From a virus, in the IMG/VR virus record IMGVR_UViG_3300032267_000055, positions 1 to 25,853 of that record: 25,853 bases of DNA, one strand, 5' to 3'. A model generated the notes under the pieces. It did no database searches, was not told where the DNA came from, and saw only the letters and a program-made list of their open reading frames with translations. Of this stretch, positions 6,951-15,083 are shown one piece after another. The translations under genes were made by a program, and so were the position numbers. How positions within the stretch are numbered: the first letter of the stretch is position 1; each line of letters begins with the position of its first letter.

Positions 6951-7889
6951 ATGACAACAGCCTTAACACCATCACCGAAACAGCAATTCTTTACTGCTGG
7001 CGGTGTTCCTTTAGTTGCGGGTAAACTTTACACCTATGCCGCAGGCACTTCTACGCTTTTAGCTACCTATCAAGATTCTACTGGCACAGTTAGCAATACT
7101 AACCCAATTATTTTAGATTCAAGAGGCGAGGCAAATGTATGGCTTTCGCCAAGTGACGCGTATAAATTTGTTTTAAGAGATTCTGCCGATGCGTTGATTT
7201 GGACGGTAGATAACATCAATATTGGCATTAATTTTGGTAACGTCATTATTACCGGCGGGCAAATTAACGGCGCCGTAATTGGCAATATTAGCCCTGCAGC
7301 TGGGTCTTTTACTGATCTTTCGGCAAGCGGCGATGTGGTGTTTAACTCCACAAGTCAAATGCAAATCCCTGCGGGTTTAACTTCTGAACGGTCAACAACC
7401 CCTGTAGACGGAATGTTGCGGTTTAACACTACCGTTGACGAATACGAGGGCAATATATCCATTGCAGGGCAAACTATTAGCACTTTAGTAAATACAGGCT
7501 CCCCAGCTACTACCGCCGTATTAACCACTACCACGCCGCACGGTTTATCAACAGGGGACTACATTACTGTCAGCGGCGCTATACCTACTAATTACAACGG
7601 TTCGTACAACATTACGTATATTAGCACTACATCATTTAGCTACGTTATGGCGTCAAACCCAGGCAGCAGCGCTTCAACGGTAGGCAGCTACGTTGCCCAC
7701 ACTTGGACACAAATCGGCGGCGGTGCAACAGGCGGTGGCAACGATCAAATTTTTGTAGAAAACGGTCAAACAGTTACTGCTACATATTCTATTCCTAGCG
7801 GTAAAAACGCTATGTCAACTGGCCCAATTACAATCAATTCAGGCGCAACCGTTACTGTTCCTAGCGGTAGTCGCTGGGTTGTTTTATAA
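6951..7889 (+). CDS. Tail fibre / tailspike-like protein with head-binding N-terminus
   Basis: A 312-residue virion appendage. Residues 1-90 (FTAGGVPLVAGKLYTYAAGT ... NPIILDSRGEANVWLSPSDA ... YKFVLRDS) have the pattern of the particle-binding domain that anchors podovirus fibres and tailspikes. Residues about 100-165 contain short repeats (GGQINGAVIGNISPAAGSF, GMLRFNTTVDEYEG) typical of fibre shafts. Residues 190-250 form an Ig-like insert (TPHGLSTGDYITVSG...YNGSYNITYISTTSFSY). The C-terminus (NAMSTGPITINSGATVTVPS) is a recurrent fibre-end motif. No enzymatic domain is visible, so this looks like an anchor/shaft protein, with the following genes supplying tip modules. The ribosome site is GAGG. 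Confidence 0.85.
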   Translation: MTTALTPSPKQQFFTAGGVPLVAGKLYTYAAGTSTLLATYQDSTGTVSNTNPIILDSRGEANVWLSPSDAYKFVLRDSADALIWTVDNINIGINFGNVIITGGQINGAVIGNISPAAGSFTDLSASGDVVFNSTSQMQIPAGLTSERSTTPVDGMLRFNTTVDEYEGNISIAGQTISTLVNTGSPATTAVLTTTTPHGLSTGDYITVSGAIPTNYNGSYNITYISTTSFSYVMASNPGSSASTVGSYVAHTWTQIGGGATGGGNDQIFVENGQTVTATYSIPSGKNAMSTGPITINSGATVTVPSGSRWVVL

Positions 7890-7898
7890 GGAAAATAT

Positions 7899-8474
7899 AT
7901 GTCTATTGTCTTACAAGGTTCAACTTCAGGTAGCGTTACATTACAAGAACCAGCCGTTGCTGGTACTACTGTATTAACCTTACCAGCCGTATCAGGAACT
8001 ATTTTAACTACTAGTAGTGTTGGTACTGTGTTGCAAGTGGTTAATTTTCAAACAGGGACTCTTGCAACAGGTTCTACGGCTATTCCTTTTGATAATACTA
8101 TTCCTCAAATTACTGAAGGCGATGAATATATGTCGCTTGCGTTTACGCCAAAATTTTCAACAAGTAGCTTAAAAATAGATGTTGTGTTTCAAGGTACTAA
8201 TACTTCTGTATCATCAAGTGGTTTTGTAGTTGCTTTATTTATGGTTGGAACTTCTAATGCTCTTGCCGCAACTTTTAATAGTACTACAAACGATTCAATT
8301 AGTAATTTTTTGTTTACACATTACATGACTTCAGGAACAACATCAGCAATTACTTTTAAAGTTCGTGCGGGGTCTGGTACTAGTGCTACAACTAGCTTTA
8401 ATGGACAAAGTGGTTCTGCAAAAGGTGGTGGTGTGTTGGCTTCTAGCATAACAATTTCGGAGATAGCGGCATGA
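7899..8474 (+). CDS. Tail-fibre distal / receptor-binding module A
   Basis: A 191-residue protein preceded by AAGGAAAA. The N-terminus (GSVTLQEPAVAGTTVLTLP) is a shaft-attachment motif seen at the starts of many phage fibre proteins. Residues about 45-185 form a beta-rich domain (VVNFQTGTLATGSTAIPFDN, LAFTPKFSTSSLKIDVVFQG) known from fibre tips of several tailed phages, with a Gly/Ser-rich variable stretch near the end. The stop overlaps the next start (ATGA), so it is translated together with the small 89-residue protein. Receptor binding is inferred from family style and position. Confidence 0.75.
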   Translation: MSIVLQGSTSGSVTLQEPAVAGTTVLTLPAVSGTILTTSSVGTVLQVVNFQTGTLATGSTAIPFDNTIPQITEGDEYMSLAFTPKFSTSSLKIDVVFQGTNTSVSSSGFVVALFMVGTSNALAATFNSTTNDSISNFLFTHYMTSGTTSAITFKVRAGSGTSATTSFNGQSGSAKGGGVLASSITISEIAA

Positions 8475-8740
8475 TTAATGCAATTTATAAACTATACCCA
8501 CAAGTCGTGCGGACACTTGAAGATAAGGCTTACGATGCCAATGGTAACGAAGTCGCATACGATAAATCTGCAGTACAGGCTTATGTAGATGCTCATGCTT
8601 ATATTGCTAAAAGAGCATCAGAATACCCACCCATCACAGATTACATTGATGGTGTAGTAAAGGGTGACCAAGTTCAGATTGATAAATACATTGCTGACTG
8701 TCTTGCTGTTAAAGCCCGTCATCCGAAGGGAGTAGCATAA
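8471..8740 (+). CDS. Small fibre-associated protein, possible assembly chaperone
   Basis: An 89-residue soluble protein, charged and mostly helical, unlike the glycine/serine/threonine-rich genes around it. The segment RASEYPPITDYIDGVVKGD followed by a short helix resembles small proteins interleaved with fibre genes in many phages (consensus YPPI-D-LD), thought to be assembly helpers. Coupling is tight on both sides: ATGA overlap with the upstream module and TAATG overlap with the next fibre gene. I infer a chaperone-like role only from alternation with fibre modules. A structural role is equally possible. Confidence 0.7.
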   Translation: MINAIYKLYPQVVRTLEDKAYDANGNEVAYDKSAVQAYVDAHAYIAKRASEYPPITDYIDGVVKGDQVQIDKYIADCLAVKARHPKGVA

Positions 8741-9342
8741 TGGCTGTCACACTAAATGCGAGTACAACCACAGGGCTAGTTCAGAGTGCGGATACAAGTG
8801 GTGAAATTAACCTACAAAGTAACGGCACTACTAAGTTATCTGTTTTGTCTACTGGTGTATCAGGAGTTATTACTAGTGGTACTGCTGTAGCAAGCACAAG
8901 TGGAACAAGTATTGACTTTACTAGCATACCTAGTTGGGTTAAGCGAATTACTGTGATGTTTAATGCTGTTTCATTAACTGGTACAGAAGCGTTGCTTGTT
9001 CAAATTGGCGATTCTGGGGGCGTAGAAACAACAGGCTATGCTTCTTCTGTTGCTTTTACTGGTACAAGTGCTGGCGGTAATAATAGAACTGATGGATATG
9101 TTATTACCGTTTCTGGAGGCGCAACAAATACTTATTCTGGTGCAGTAACTATAGTAAATATTAGTGGTAATAATTGGATTCAAACTGGCAGTATGATTTA
9201 TGAGTCAACTACGCCTATATCGTTTGTAATCCTTTCTACTGGTATAAAAACCCTTTCAGCAACGCTAGACCGAGTAAGAATTACTAATACAGGTGCAAAC
9301 ACTTTTGATGCTGGTTCTATCAACATTCTTTACGAAGGCTAA
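8740..9342 (+). CDS. Tail-fibre tip protein, paralogue 1
   Basis: A 200-residue protein with a short attachment N-terminus (SGEINLQSNGTTKLSVLSTG) and then a tip domain starting TSIDFTSIPSWVKRITVMF at about residues 56-74. The C-terminus (LDRVRIT... TFDAGSINILYE) closes the domain. The domain is widespread on phage fibres and presumably trimerises at the tip. The gene at 9506-10069 has the same ends with a different middle, so these are duplicated modules. It overlaps the preceding stop by one base. The variable core (about residues 80-165) would be where ligand specificity lies, by inference. Confidence 0.78.
   Translation: MAVTLNASTTTGLVQSADTSGEINLQSNGTTKLSVLSTGVSGVITSGTAVASTSGTSIDFTSIPSWVKRITVMFNAVSLTGTEALLVQIGDSGGVETTGYASSVAFTGTSAGGNNRTDGYVITVSGGATNTYSGAVTIVNISGNNWIQTGSMIYESTTPISFVILSTGIKTLSATLDRVRITNTGANTFDAGSINILYEG
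8890..8961 (+). repeat. Duplicated fibre-module segment, copy 1
   Basis: This 72-base coding segment encodes 24 residues identical to those encoded at 9632-9703. By hand alignment I count ten base differences between the copies, all of them synonymous. Confidence 0.85.
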
Positions 9343-9344
9343 TC

Positions 9345-9503
9345 ATGACACACAGAATTGTAGTAGATTTAGCAAATGGCACAATTACTCAAGTAGAGTA
9401 CACAGCAGAAGAACAAGCTATTTATGATGCAGCCGTACAAGAAGCTGAAGTACAATCGGAAACCCCTGCTGAACCTACAGTAGAACCTACACAAGAGGTT
9501 TAA
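9345..9503 (+). CDS. 52-residue fibre-associated small protein
   Basis: A short ORF between the two paralogous tip genes, two bases after one stop and two bases before the next ATG. It reads MTHRIVVDLANGTITQVEY, then TAEEQAIYDAAVQEAEVQ and a Pro/Glu-rich tail. The pattern of a short beta hairpin followed by a TAEEQ helix is typical of tiny proteins encoded beside fibre genes in many tailed phages. Function is not established; assembly helper or fibre accessory are the usual guesses. The tight packing and conserved style make it a convincing gene despite its size. Confidence 0.7.
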   Translation: MTHRIVVDLANGTITQVEYTAEEQAIYDAAVQEAEVQSETPAEPTVEPTQEV

Positions 9504-9505
9504 TT

Positions 9506-10069
9506 ATGGCAATCACTATATCAGGCGATAGTCCTAACCTAACGAGTGCTTCATTAACAACACCTACTTTAACTAGCCCTACTTTCGCTGGCACACCAAG
9601 CGGTAGCATTATTACTAGCATGACCGCACAAGCATCTACTAGCGGAACAAGCATTGACTTTACTAGCATCCCTAGCTGGGTAAAGCGTATTACTGTGATG
9701 TTTGATTCAGTTAGTACAAACGGAACAAGTGCAAAAATAGTTCAAATTGGTTCTGGTTCTGTTACTACAAGCGGTTATTTAGGAACATCTGTATATACAG
9801 GAGCATCTACTGGTGGCTCTACTTATACAACTGGTATTGGTATTGCCGATGGTTCTGCGGCAGATAATATTATGGGAACTTGTGTTATATGTTTATTAGG
9901 TAGTAACACTTGGGTAGCTTCAGTTTGCACAGGAAGAAGTAGTAACGCTTATGGGTTTTTAGGCGGTGCAAGATTAGCTTTAGGCGGCACACTAGACCGA
10001 GTACGCATAACCACAGTAAACGGCACAGACACATTCGATGCTGGTTCAATCAACATTCTTTACGAGTAA
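9506..10069 (+). CDS. Tail-fibre tip protein, paralogue 2
   Basis: A 187-residue protein. Its N-terminal 40 residues are a Thr/Ser/Pro shaft motif (LTSASLTTPTLTSPTFAGTP) common at fibre-gene starts. Residues about 43-66 are identical to 24 residues of the 8740-9342 protein, and the ends match again (LDRVRIT, TFDAGSINILYE). The middle, including a Gly/Ser/Ala-rich section and TWVASVCTGRSSNAYGFLGG, differs. This fits duplication followed by divergence of the exposed surface. The two could coexist on one virion or contribute to alternative fibres; the sequence cannot tell which. Confidence 0.78.
   Translation: MAITISGDSPNLTSASLTTPTLTSPTFAGTPSGSIITSMTAQASTSGTSIDFTSIPSWVKRITVMFDSVSTNGTSAKIVQIGSGSVTTSGYLGTSVYTGASTGGSTYTTGIGIADGSAADNIMGTCVICLLGSNTWVASVCTGRSSNAYGFLGGARLALGGTLDRVRITTVNGTDTFDAGSINILYE
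9632..9703 (+). repeat. Duplicated fibre-module segment, copy 2
   Basis: Partner of 8890-8961. The encoded 24 residues are the same and the ten base differences are silent, pointing to an old duplication held by selection on the protein. Confidence 0.85.
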
Positions 10070-10072
10070 ACT

Positions 10073-10414
10073 ATGCCCGTTTACGTCAAGGTTCTGATCC
10101 CCGCCAAGAATGCTGAAAATACGCAAACTACGCAATATACTGCGGGAAACAACATCACGACTATTATTGACAAATTTACGGCTACTAACTATAGCGCTTC
10201 TACGGCTACAATTAGTGTGAACCTTGTTACGGTAGCGGGTACGGCAGGCAATAACAACTTGATTATTAAGGCTAAGAGCTTGACCGCAGGCGAAACCTAC
10301 ACGTTTCCCGAGATTGTGGGGCAAGCGTTGGAGCCAGGCGGGTTTATATCCACCATTGCTAGCGCCGCTACGTCTATCAATATCCGGTCTAACGGGCGTG
10401 AGATTTCAAGTTAA
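10073..10414 (+). CDS. Small beta-rich virion protein, function unknown
   Basis: A 113-residue protein starting three bases after the fibre-tip gene. It reads as a single beta-sandwich-like domain: MPVYVKVLIPAKNAENTQTT, then a central segment with NYSASTATISVNLVTVAG, and a C-terminus GGFISTIASAATSINIRSNG. This pattern is common among small proteins of environmental phage fibre clusters. No catalytic or membrane features are visible. The stop shares one base with the next ATG (TAATG), coupling it to the cupin-like protein. A tail or fibre-collar role is inferred from position. Confidence 0.68.
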   Translation: MPVYVKVLIPAKNAENTQTTQYTAGNNITTIIDKFTATNYSASTATISVNLVTVAGTAGNNNLIIKAKSLTAGETYTFPEIVGQALEPGGFISTIASAATSINIRSNGREISS

Positions 10415-10962
10415 TGCAGCATACAGTCACCGTCAATTATGGCAAAGGGTTTAACTTCCTACCTGTAGTGCCTTTGCGTGAAAAAGTAGAAAAGTTGCAA
10501 GAGGCTTTATTACAGATGCCCCAAGCCGACGTTACGTTTTTGCATGACTTTGAACCAGGCAAGTACATTCGTACAATGATTGCCCCGCCTTGGTCGGTTA
10601 TTGTTGGCGCAGAACATAAGACGCCGTACAAAATTAGGCTTGAAAAAGGTACAATCGCTGTAAATATTGACGATGAAATTAAAGTATTAACGGCGCCGTT
10701 AGAGTTTGATGCGCCAGCAGGTGTAAAACGGGTAGGCCGTGTATTTGACGAAGAAGTAATTTGGGTAGATTATTACGATAATCCAGATGATTGCAGAGAT
10801 ATACAGACAATCGAAGAACGATTGTATGTCATTCCTGAGTGTGGCTTAATGTCAAACAGAGTTAAAGAGCTTGAAAACAAGCAAAATGATACCGAACAGT
10901 TAACTAATAGCGTTAAAATGCTTTTAGGCAATGGGTTTGGTTTTAGTGATAGGGAGAATTAA
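10414..10962 (+). CDS. Cupin-like virion-module protein
   Basis: A 182-residue protein. Residues about 45-125 have the beta-barrel pattern of a small cupin: FEPGKYIRTMIAPPWSVIVG, KIRLEKGTIAVNIDDEIKV, FDAPAGVKRVGRVFDEEVIW. A canonical cupin has His-x-His metal ligands in motif 1. Here I see only isolated histidines (HDFEPG, AEHKTPY), so metal binding or catalysis is doubtful. The C-terminal 40 residues form a helical, possibly coiled-coil tail (SNRVKELENKQNDTEQLTNS). It sits between fibre genes and ejection-protein genes. Cupin-type proteins recur at this position in other podoviruses with no assigned role. Confidence 0.65.
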   Translation: MQHTVTVNYGKGFNFLPVVPLREKVEKLQEALLQMPQADVTFLHDFEPGKYIRTMIAPPWSVIVGAEHKTPYKIRLEKGTIAVNIDDEIKVLTAPLEFDAPAGVKRVGRVFDEEVIWVDYYDNPDDCRDIQTIEERLYVIPECGLMSNRVKELENKQNDTEQLTNSVKMLLGNGFGFSDREN

Positions 10963-10963
10963 T

Positions 10964-11725
10964 ATGTCAGGTGGGATAACAGCAGCAGTTATTGGAGGCG
11001 CAGCCCTTGTATATAGCGCTAATCAATCTTCAAGAGCGGCTCAAAGCGCAGCCCAAATGCAAGCTGATGCCGCCGACCGTGCTAGTGCGCAGCAAGCCGC
11101 AGCTACAGAACGCCAAGTTCAACTTGGCGAACCTTATAGGGTAACTGGCACCGCAGCAATGAACCGCCTTGCGGCCATGACTGAGCCTGGAGGCCGTTTA
11201 GCGCAAGATTATGCCCCTACGCTAGAGGACATTCAAATGGATCCAGGTTATGGATTTAGGTTTAGAGAAGGTATAAAAGCGCTTAACGCAACCGCAGCCG
11301 CTAGAGGCGGTTTAATTTCAGGTAACGCTCTTAAAGCCGCTACAAATTATGGTCAAGAATTAGGGTCGCAAGAGTACGGTAATGCGTACAGCCGAGCGCA
11401 GAACTTGTTTCAAATGAACCGTAATAATTTAGTAGACCCTTTAAAATTTTTATCCTCGCAAGGTCAAGCTGCTGCCGCTGGGCAAGCAGCCAACATTGGT
11501 CAAGGCGCAGCTAATACTGCTAACTTAACTACTGGCGCCGCTAACGCTCAAGCTGCTGGCGTGATTGGTTCAGCGAACGCTTACACCAACGCCATTGGGC
11601 AAGGAGTTAGTATGTATCAAACTAACCAACTATTAAATAGATTTGCTCCACAACGGACAACACCAAATTTCTATACCGACCGCGCAGCGCCCGTCACCGA
11701 TTACAGCACCCCATTCGAAGGGTAA
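10964..11725 (+). CDS. Putative DNA ejection protein, position of P22 gp7
   Basis: A 253-residue protein, similar in size to P22 gp7 (229 residues), first of three large internal-protein candidates. Residues 1-20 are a hydrophobic Gly/Ala helix (SGGITAAVIGGAALVYSANQ), as expected for a protein that inserts into the host envelope during ejection. The rest is Ala/Gln/Asn-rich helix, with DPGYGFRFREGIKALNATAA in the middle, a motif I associate with phage injection-type proteins. I placed the start at ATG 10964, three bases after AGGGAGAATT; an in-frame ATG at 10931 would add 11 residues inside the cupin gene and is less likely. It would act inside the capsid and then in the infected cell's envelope. 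Confidence 0.75.
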   Translation: MSGGITAAVIGGAALVYSANQSSRAAQSAAQMQADAADRASAQQAAATERQVQLGEPYRVTGTAAMNRLAAMTEPGGRLAQDYAPTLEDIQMDPGYGFRFREGIKALNATAAARGGLISGNALKAATNYGQELGSQEYGNAYSRAQNLFQMNRNNLVDPLKFLSSQGQAAAAGQAANIGQGAANTANLTTGAANAQAAGVIGSANAYTNAIGQGVSMYQTNQLLNRFAPQRTTPNFYTDRAAPVTDYSTPFEG

Positions 11726-11734
11726 GGAATAATT

Positions 11735-12910
11735 ATGCCAATTGACCCAAATATTCCTTTACAAGTTCAAAATATAAAACTAGAGTCGCCTATGAATCAG
11801 TTGGCGATGATGGGTGAAGCTGTCAAGTTAGGTGAAATGCAACGCGGCGTTGAAACGCAAAACAAGCTGCGCGAACTGTATTCGCAAGGCATCGACGTTA
11901 GTACTCCTGAAGGTTTTAAACAAGTGGCAGCGCTTGACCCTGCAACGGCACTAAAGCTAAGAACTGACGCGTTAAAAAACATAGAATTGCAAGGCAACAT
12001 TAAAAAAACAGGTATTGAGGTTAACCAAAAGACGTATGACTTTGCCAAACAAAAGATGGCAGACTTGTCTTTTAACCCATCGGACAACAACATTAAAGCG
12101 CATTTAGAAGATGGTGTTTTAAAAGGCGAGGTAACGCCTGCTCAAGCCCAAGCAACATGGCAACAAGTGTCTGCTTTAAACCCTGAACAACGTAAAGCAT
12201 ACTTTATTGACCTAGGTGTTAAAGTAGAAGAACGCTATAAGATGAATACCATTAGCGCAGCGCAACAACAGGCTAATGCTACAACCATGCGCGGTCAAGA
12301 CCTTACAAATCAAAGAGCGCTTGAATCTCAACGATTACAGTATGGTCCAGATGTTGTGGCTAACACTGTTACAGACAGCGCAGGTAATGTAACCCAATTT
12401 AACCGTAAAGGTGAAATTATTGGTAAACCTGGCGCTGTTGGTAAACCAAGCGCTACGTTTGAAAAAACTGCTGCACTGCAAAAACAAATGGGCAGAGATC
12501 TTGATTTGGCTATTACTGAAATTGAAAACGCCATTAAAAAAGGCGGTACTCTTGATAAATCTACCGCCAGCGGTGCGGGTAGATTGCTTGATGCGGCGGG
12601 TAACTTTATTGGTTATGCTACCGAAGGTTCTATTGCAGCGGCTTCATTAAAACCAATTGCAGACTTAGGTCTTAAAATGGTACCGCGTTTTGAAGGCCCA
12701 CAATCTGACAAAGATACTGCGTCGTACAAAGAAGCTGCTGGTCAATTGGCTAACGAATCTTTACCTGTGGCTACCAGACGTGCTGCTGGGGAAACCGTCG
12801 TGCGCTTAATGAAATCGCGTAAAGGTCAGTTTGTTAACCAAACAATGGCAAACGAAGGTATTGGGGCTAACACGCCAGCGTTACCACCTGGGTTTACTCC
12901 TGATAAATAA
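11735..12910 (+). CDS. Putative internal virion / DNA ejection protein, position of P22 gp20
   Basis: A 391-residue, mostly helical soluble protein with AAGGAATAATT before the ATG. It is rich in Ala, Gln, Lys and Glu, with coiled-coil-like stretches (about residues 15-120 and 175-215) and a short beta turn (NTVTDSAGNVTQFNRKGEII). The C-terminus becomes Gly/Pro-rich (NTPALPPGFTPDK). It lies between a gp7-sized and a gp16-sized gene, which is the P22 7-20-16 order. P22 gp20 is 471 residues. No direct sequence motif for gp20 is visible, so the equivalence is positional. Enzymatic activity (for example lytic transglycosylase) is not evident. Confidence 0.68.
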   Translation: MPIDPNIPLQVQNIKLESPMNQLAMMGEAVKLGEMQRGVETQNKLRELYSQGIDVSTPEGFKQVAALDPATALKLRTDALKNIELQGNIKKTGIEVNQKTYDFAKQKMADLSFNPSDNNIKAHLEDGVLKGEVTPAQAQATWQQVSALNPEQRKAYFIDLGVKVEERYKMNTISAAQQQANATTMRGQDLTNQRALESQRLQYGPDVVANTVTDSAGNVTQFNRKGEIIGKPGAVGKPSATFEKTAALQKQMGRDLDLAITEIENAIKKGGTLDKSTASGAGRLLDAAGNFIGYATEGSIAAASLKPIADLGLKMVPRFEGPQSDKDTASYKEAAGQLANESLPVATRRAAGETVVRLMKSRKGQFVNQTMANEGIGANTPALPPGFTPDK

Positions 12911-12918
12911 GGGTCAAT

Positions 12919-14844
12919 ATGGCACTTCAAACCGCTACTAACCCTCAAACTGGGGAACGTGTTGCTTTAATTGGCGATTCTTGGAAGCCCATTACGCAGT
13001 CAGCTACCAATAAAGAAGGCGTTAAAGCCTATTTAGTTGATAACAAATGGCTGACTGATACACCTGCTGCCGCTTCTACTGAACCTGAAGGTCGTCAAAA
13101 CGTCGGCGCTGAATTACCCGCGTTTGCCAAAACAAACCCACGTTTGTATGCTAATTTAGTTCAAGCGCGTCAGTTAGTTGGCCCTACCGTTGAAATGCTT
13201 GGTGGTGTGGGTGGGGGCGCGCTTGGCGCTCCTGGTGGTCCAGTTGGTGTTGTTGGTGGTTCTGCTTTTGGTTATGCCACCGCTAAAGAACTGCTCAATA
13301 AAGCCGACGTAGCGCTTGGATTAGCCCCGCAAGAAACAGGTATGCAGGCCATGAAGCGTTCAACGGGCAACATTGCTGAAGGCGCTGCCTATGAAGTAGC
13401 AGGCGGTGTGGCTGGAAAAGCACTCAATAAGCTAGTTGATGTTAGTACGGCTGTTATGGGTAAAGTAGCGGACATTAACCAGTTGCCTAAACAATTGGCT
13501 GCTAAGATTGCGCGTAAGTCGTTTGAAACGCCCGCTAACGTCGCTGCTGGGCGCAATGCGCTGCAAGAAGCAGTTAAGGCAGGCGATGATGTAACGGCGC
13601 AGCAGGCCCTTGCACAAGGCAAAGTGGTCGCTCCTGGCGCCCAAGCCGTAATCCAAAAGACCATATCTAAGACATCCCCCGGAGTGCAACAAACAAAAGA
13701 ATTGGCTGATGAAGCTGCGCGGATGTCTACCATTAAAGAAATTACACCTGACCTAGACGCGGCGGTTAAGCTCCGCAAAGAAACGTCTAAACCTTTATAC
13801 GAGGCTGCTGACAAAGCAATTGTTCCAATTGATACAGACGTAGCAGGTATTTTGGCGCGTATGCCCGAAGGTACTTTGGCTGCCGCGGCAAACATTGCTA
13901 AGATGGAAGGCCGCCCATTTATTATGGGTCAAAGCAGCGTTGGTAAGATGGTTGAGATGCCAGGTCAATTTGACCAGTTTGGCAAGCCCATTATGATTCC
14001 AGCTACTAATAAAATGGCTGAATTAACTGGCGAGTCTATGCACTACATCCGGCGCGCCCTGTCCGATATAGCGTATGGATCACCTGCAACTAGCGCTGGT
14101 CGTGATACCCAAATTGCTGCGCGGGCTTTATTAGACGATTACGTTAAAGTATTTGAGTCCAAAGTGCCAGAGTACGGGCAAGCACGGGCAATATTCTCGG
14201 ACTTATCTGCGCCTGTAAACCAAGCGCAGGTGCTTAAAGAAATGGCGTCTGTATTAGCAAAACCTGGCGGTGGCGAACGTGTTGGGCCATTCTTGAACGT
14301 ATTAGGCCGCGGTGAAGAAGCCATGCTTAAACGTGCAGGTGGTAAAGGCGCGCCGCGTTATGAGGCTTTGTCTGAAGTATTGACGCCTGACCAATTAAAA
14401 ACAGTACGCGCTGTAGCGGATGAATTGGCTGCCGAAGCATCGATTGGCAAGCAAATCTCTGCTGGTCAAGAGTTAGCCACTAAACTGCTTAAAGACGAGT
14501 TGCCAAACTACCGTTTACCTAACATTTTTAACGTAATCGCCACCACAGCCAATAAAGTGCTAGACACGCTGGGCGTAAAAGTAGGTGAGAAAACAATTAA
14601 AGAGCTTGCTAAAGCAGGTGAAACGGCTAAATCGTTTGACGAACTGCTTGGCTTATTGCCAGGCGAAGATCGGGTAAAAGTTTTAAAAGCTATAAGTGAC
14701 CCAAACACATGGGCTAAGATTAATAAGGTAGCTACAAACCCTGCGGTCGCTAAAGGCTTGATGGGTACTACCGCCGATGTACCTCAAATGCCAGTTAACG
14801 CCTTAGCCCCTCCACAACAAAATCAAAATGCACTTGCGAGATAA
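12919..14844 (+). CDS. Large putative DNA ejection protein, position of P22 gp16
   Basis: A 641-residue protein, the largest late product, close to P22 gp16 (609 residues). Residues about 75-120 contain a glycine-rich hydrophobic region (GGVGGGALGAPGGPVGVVGG) that could insert into a membrane. The remainder is helical and Ala/Lys/Glu-rich, with segments PGGGERVGPFLNVLGRGEEA and FDELLGLLPGEDRVKVLKAI. The N-terminal 50 residues look like a small beta domain (ATNPQTGERVALIGDSWKPI). I see no peptidoglycan-cleaving active site. It completes the row of three internal-protein genes. Its stop is two bases before the next ATG. Confidence 0.7.
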   Translation: MALQTATNPQTGERVALIGDSWKPITQSATNKEGVKAYLVDNKWLTDTPAAASTEPEGRQNVGAELPAFAKTNPRLYANLVQARQLVGPTVEMLGGVGGGALGAPGGPVGVVGGSAFGYATAKELLNKADVALGLAPQETGMQAMKRSTGNIAEGAAYEVAGGVAGKALNKLVDVSTAVMGKVADINQLPKQLAAKIARKSFETPANVAAGRNALQEAVKAGDDVTAQQALAQGKVVAPGAQAVIQKTISKTSPGVQQTKELADEAARMSTIKEITPDLDAAVKLRKETSKPLYEAADKAIVPIDTDVAGILARMPEGTLAAAANIAKMEGRPFIMGQSSVGKMVEMPGQFDQFGKPIMIPATNKMAELTGESMHYIRRALSDIAYGSPATSAGRDTQIAARALLDDYVKVFESKVPEYGQARAIFSDLSAPVNQAQVLKEMASVLAKPGGGERVGPFLNVLGRGEEAMLKRAGGKGAPRYEALSEVLTPDQLKTVRAVADELAAEASIGKQISAGQELATKLLKDELPNYRLPNIFNVIATTANKVLDTLGVKVGEKTIKELAKAGETAKSFDELLGLLPGEDRVKVLKAISDPNTWAKINKVATNPAVAKGLMGTTADVPQMPVNALAPPQQNQNALAR

Positions 14845-14846
14845 CC

Positions 14847-15080
14847 ATGGATTGGCAAACAATAATCAACGTCGGCGGTGCTGCTGCCCTTTCTAGCCTT
14901 GGATGGTTTGCCCGCCAAATCTGGGATTCTGTTCAAAATTTAAAAAATGATGTAAAACAGATTGAGATTAATCTGCCAACAAATTACATTAAAAAAGACG
15001 AAATTAAAGATCGTTTTGATCGTATTGAAGTGTTATTAGATAAGCTTTATGAAAAGTTAGAACAAAAAGCAGATAAATGA
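14847..15080 (+). CDS. Small membrane-associated coiled-coil protein (XhlA-like layout)
   Basis: A 77-residue protein. The N-terminal 30 residues are weakly hydrophobic (IINVGGAAALSSLGWFARQI), followed by LPTNYIKKDEIKDRFDRIEV and a charged helix ending in EQKADK. The layout of one hydrophobic stretch plus a coiled coil is the same as for XhlA-type and other small phage proteins beside lysis genes, but here the hydrophobic part is N-terminal. It starts two bases after the ejection gene and begins the lysis region. A role in lysis timing or as an envelope tether is possible. No family is certain. Confidence 0.65.
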   Translation: MDWQTIINVGGAAALSSLGWFARQIWDSVQNLKNDVKQIEINLPTNYIKKDEIKDRFDRIEVLLDKLYEKLEQKADK

Positions 15081-15083
15081 TGT

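Noticed and set aside
13389-13895. 168-codon minus-strand reading frame inside the large ejection gene
   Set aside because: It is a shadow of an Ala/Lys-rich coding sequence. It has no ribosome site and low-complexity Ser/Ala composition, and the plus-strand gene is well supported.
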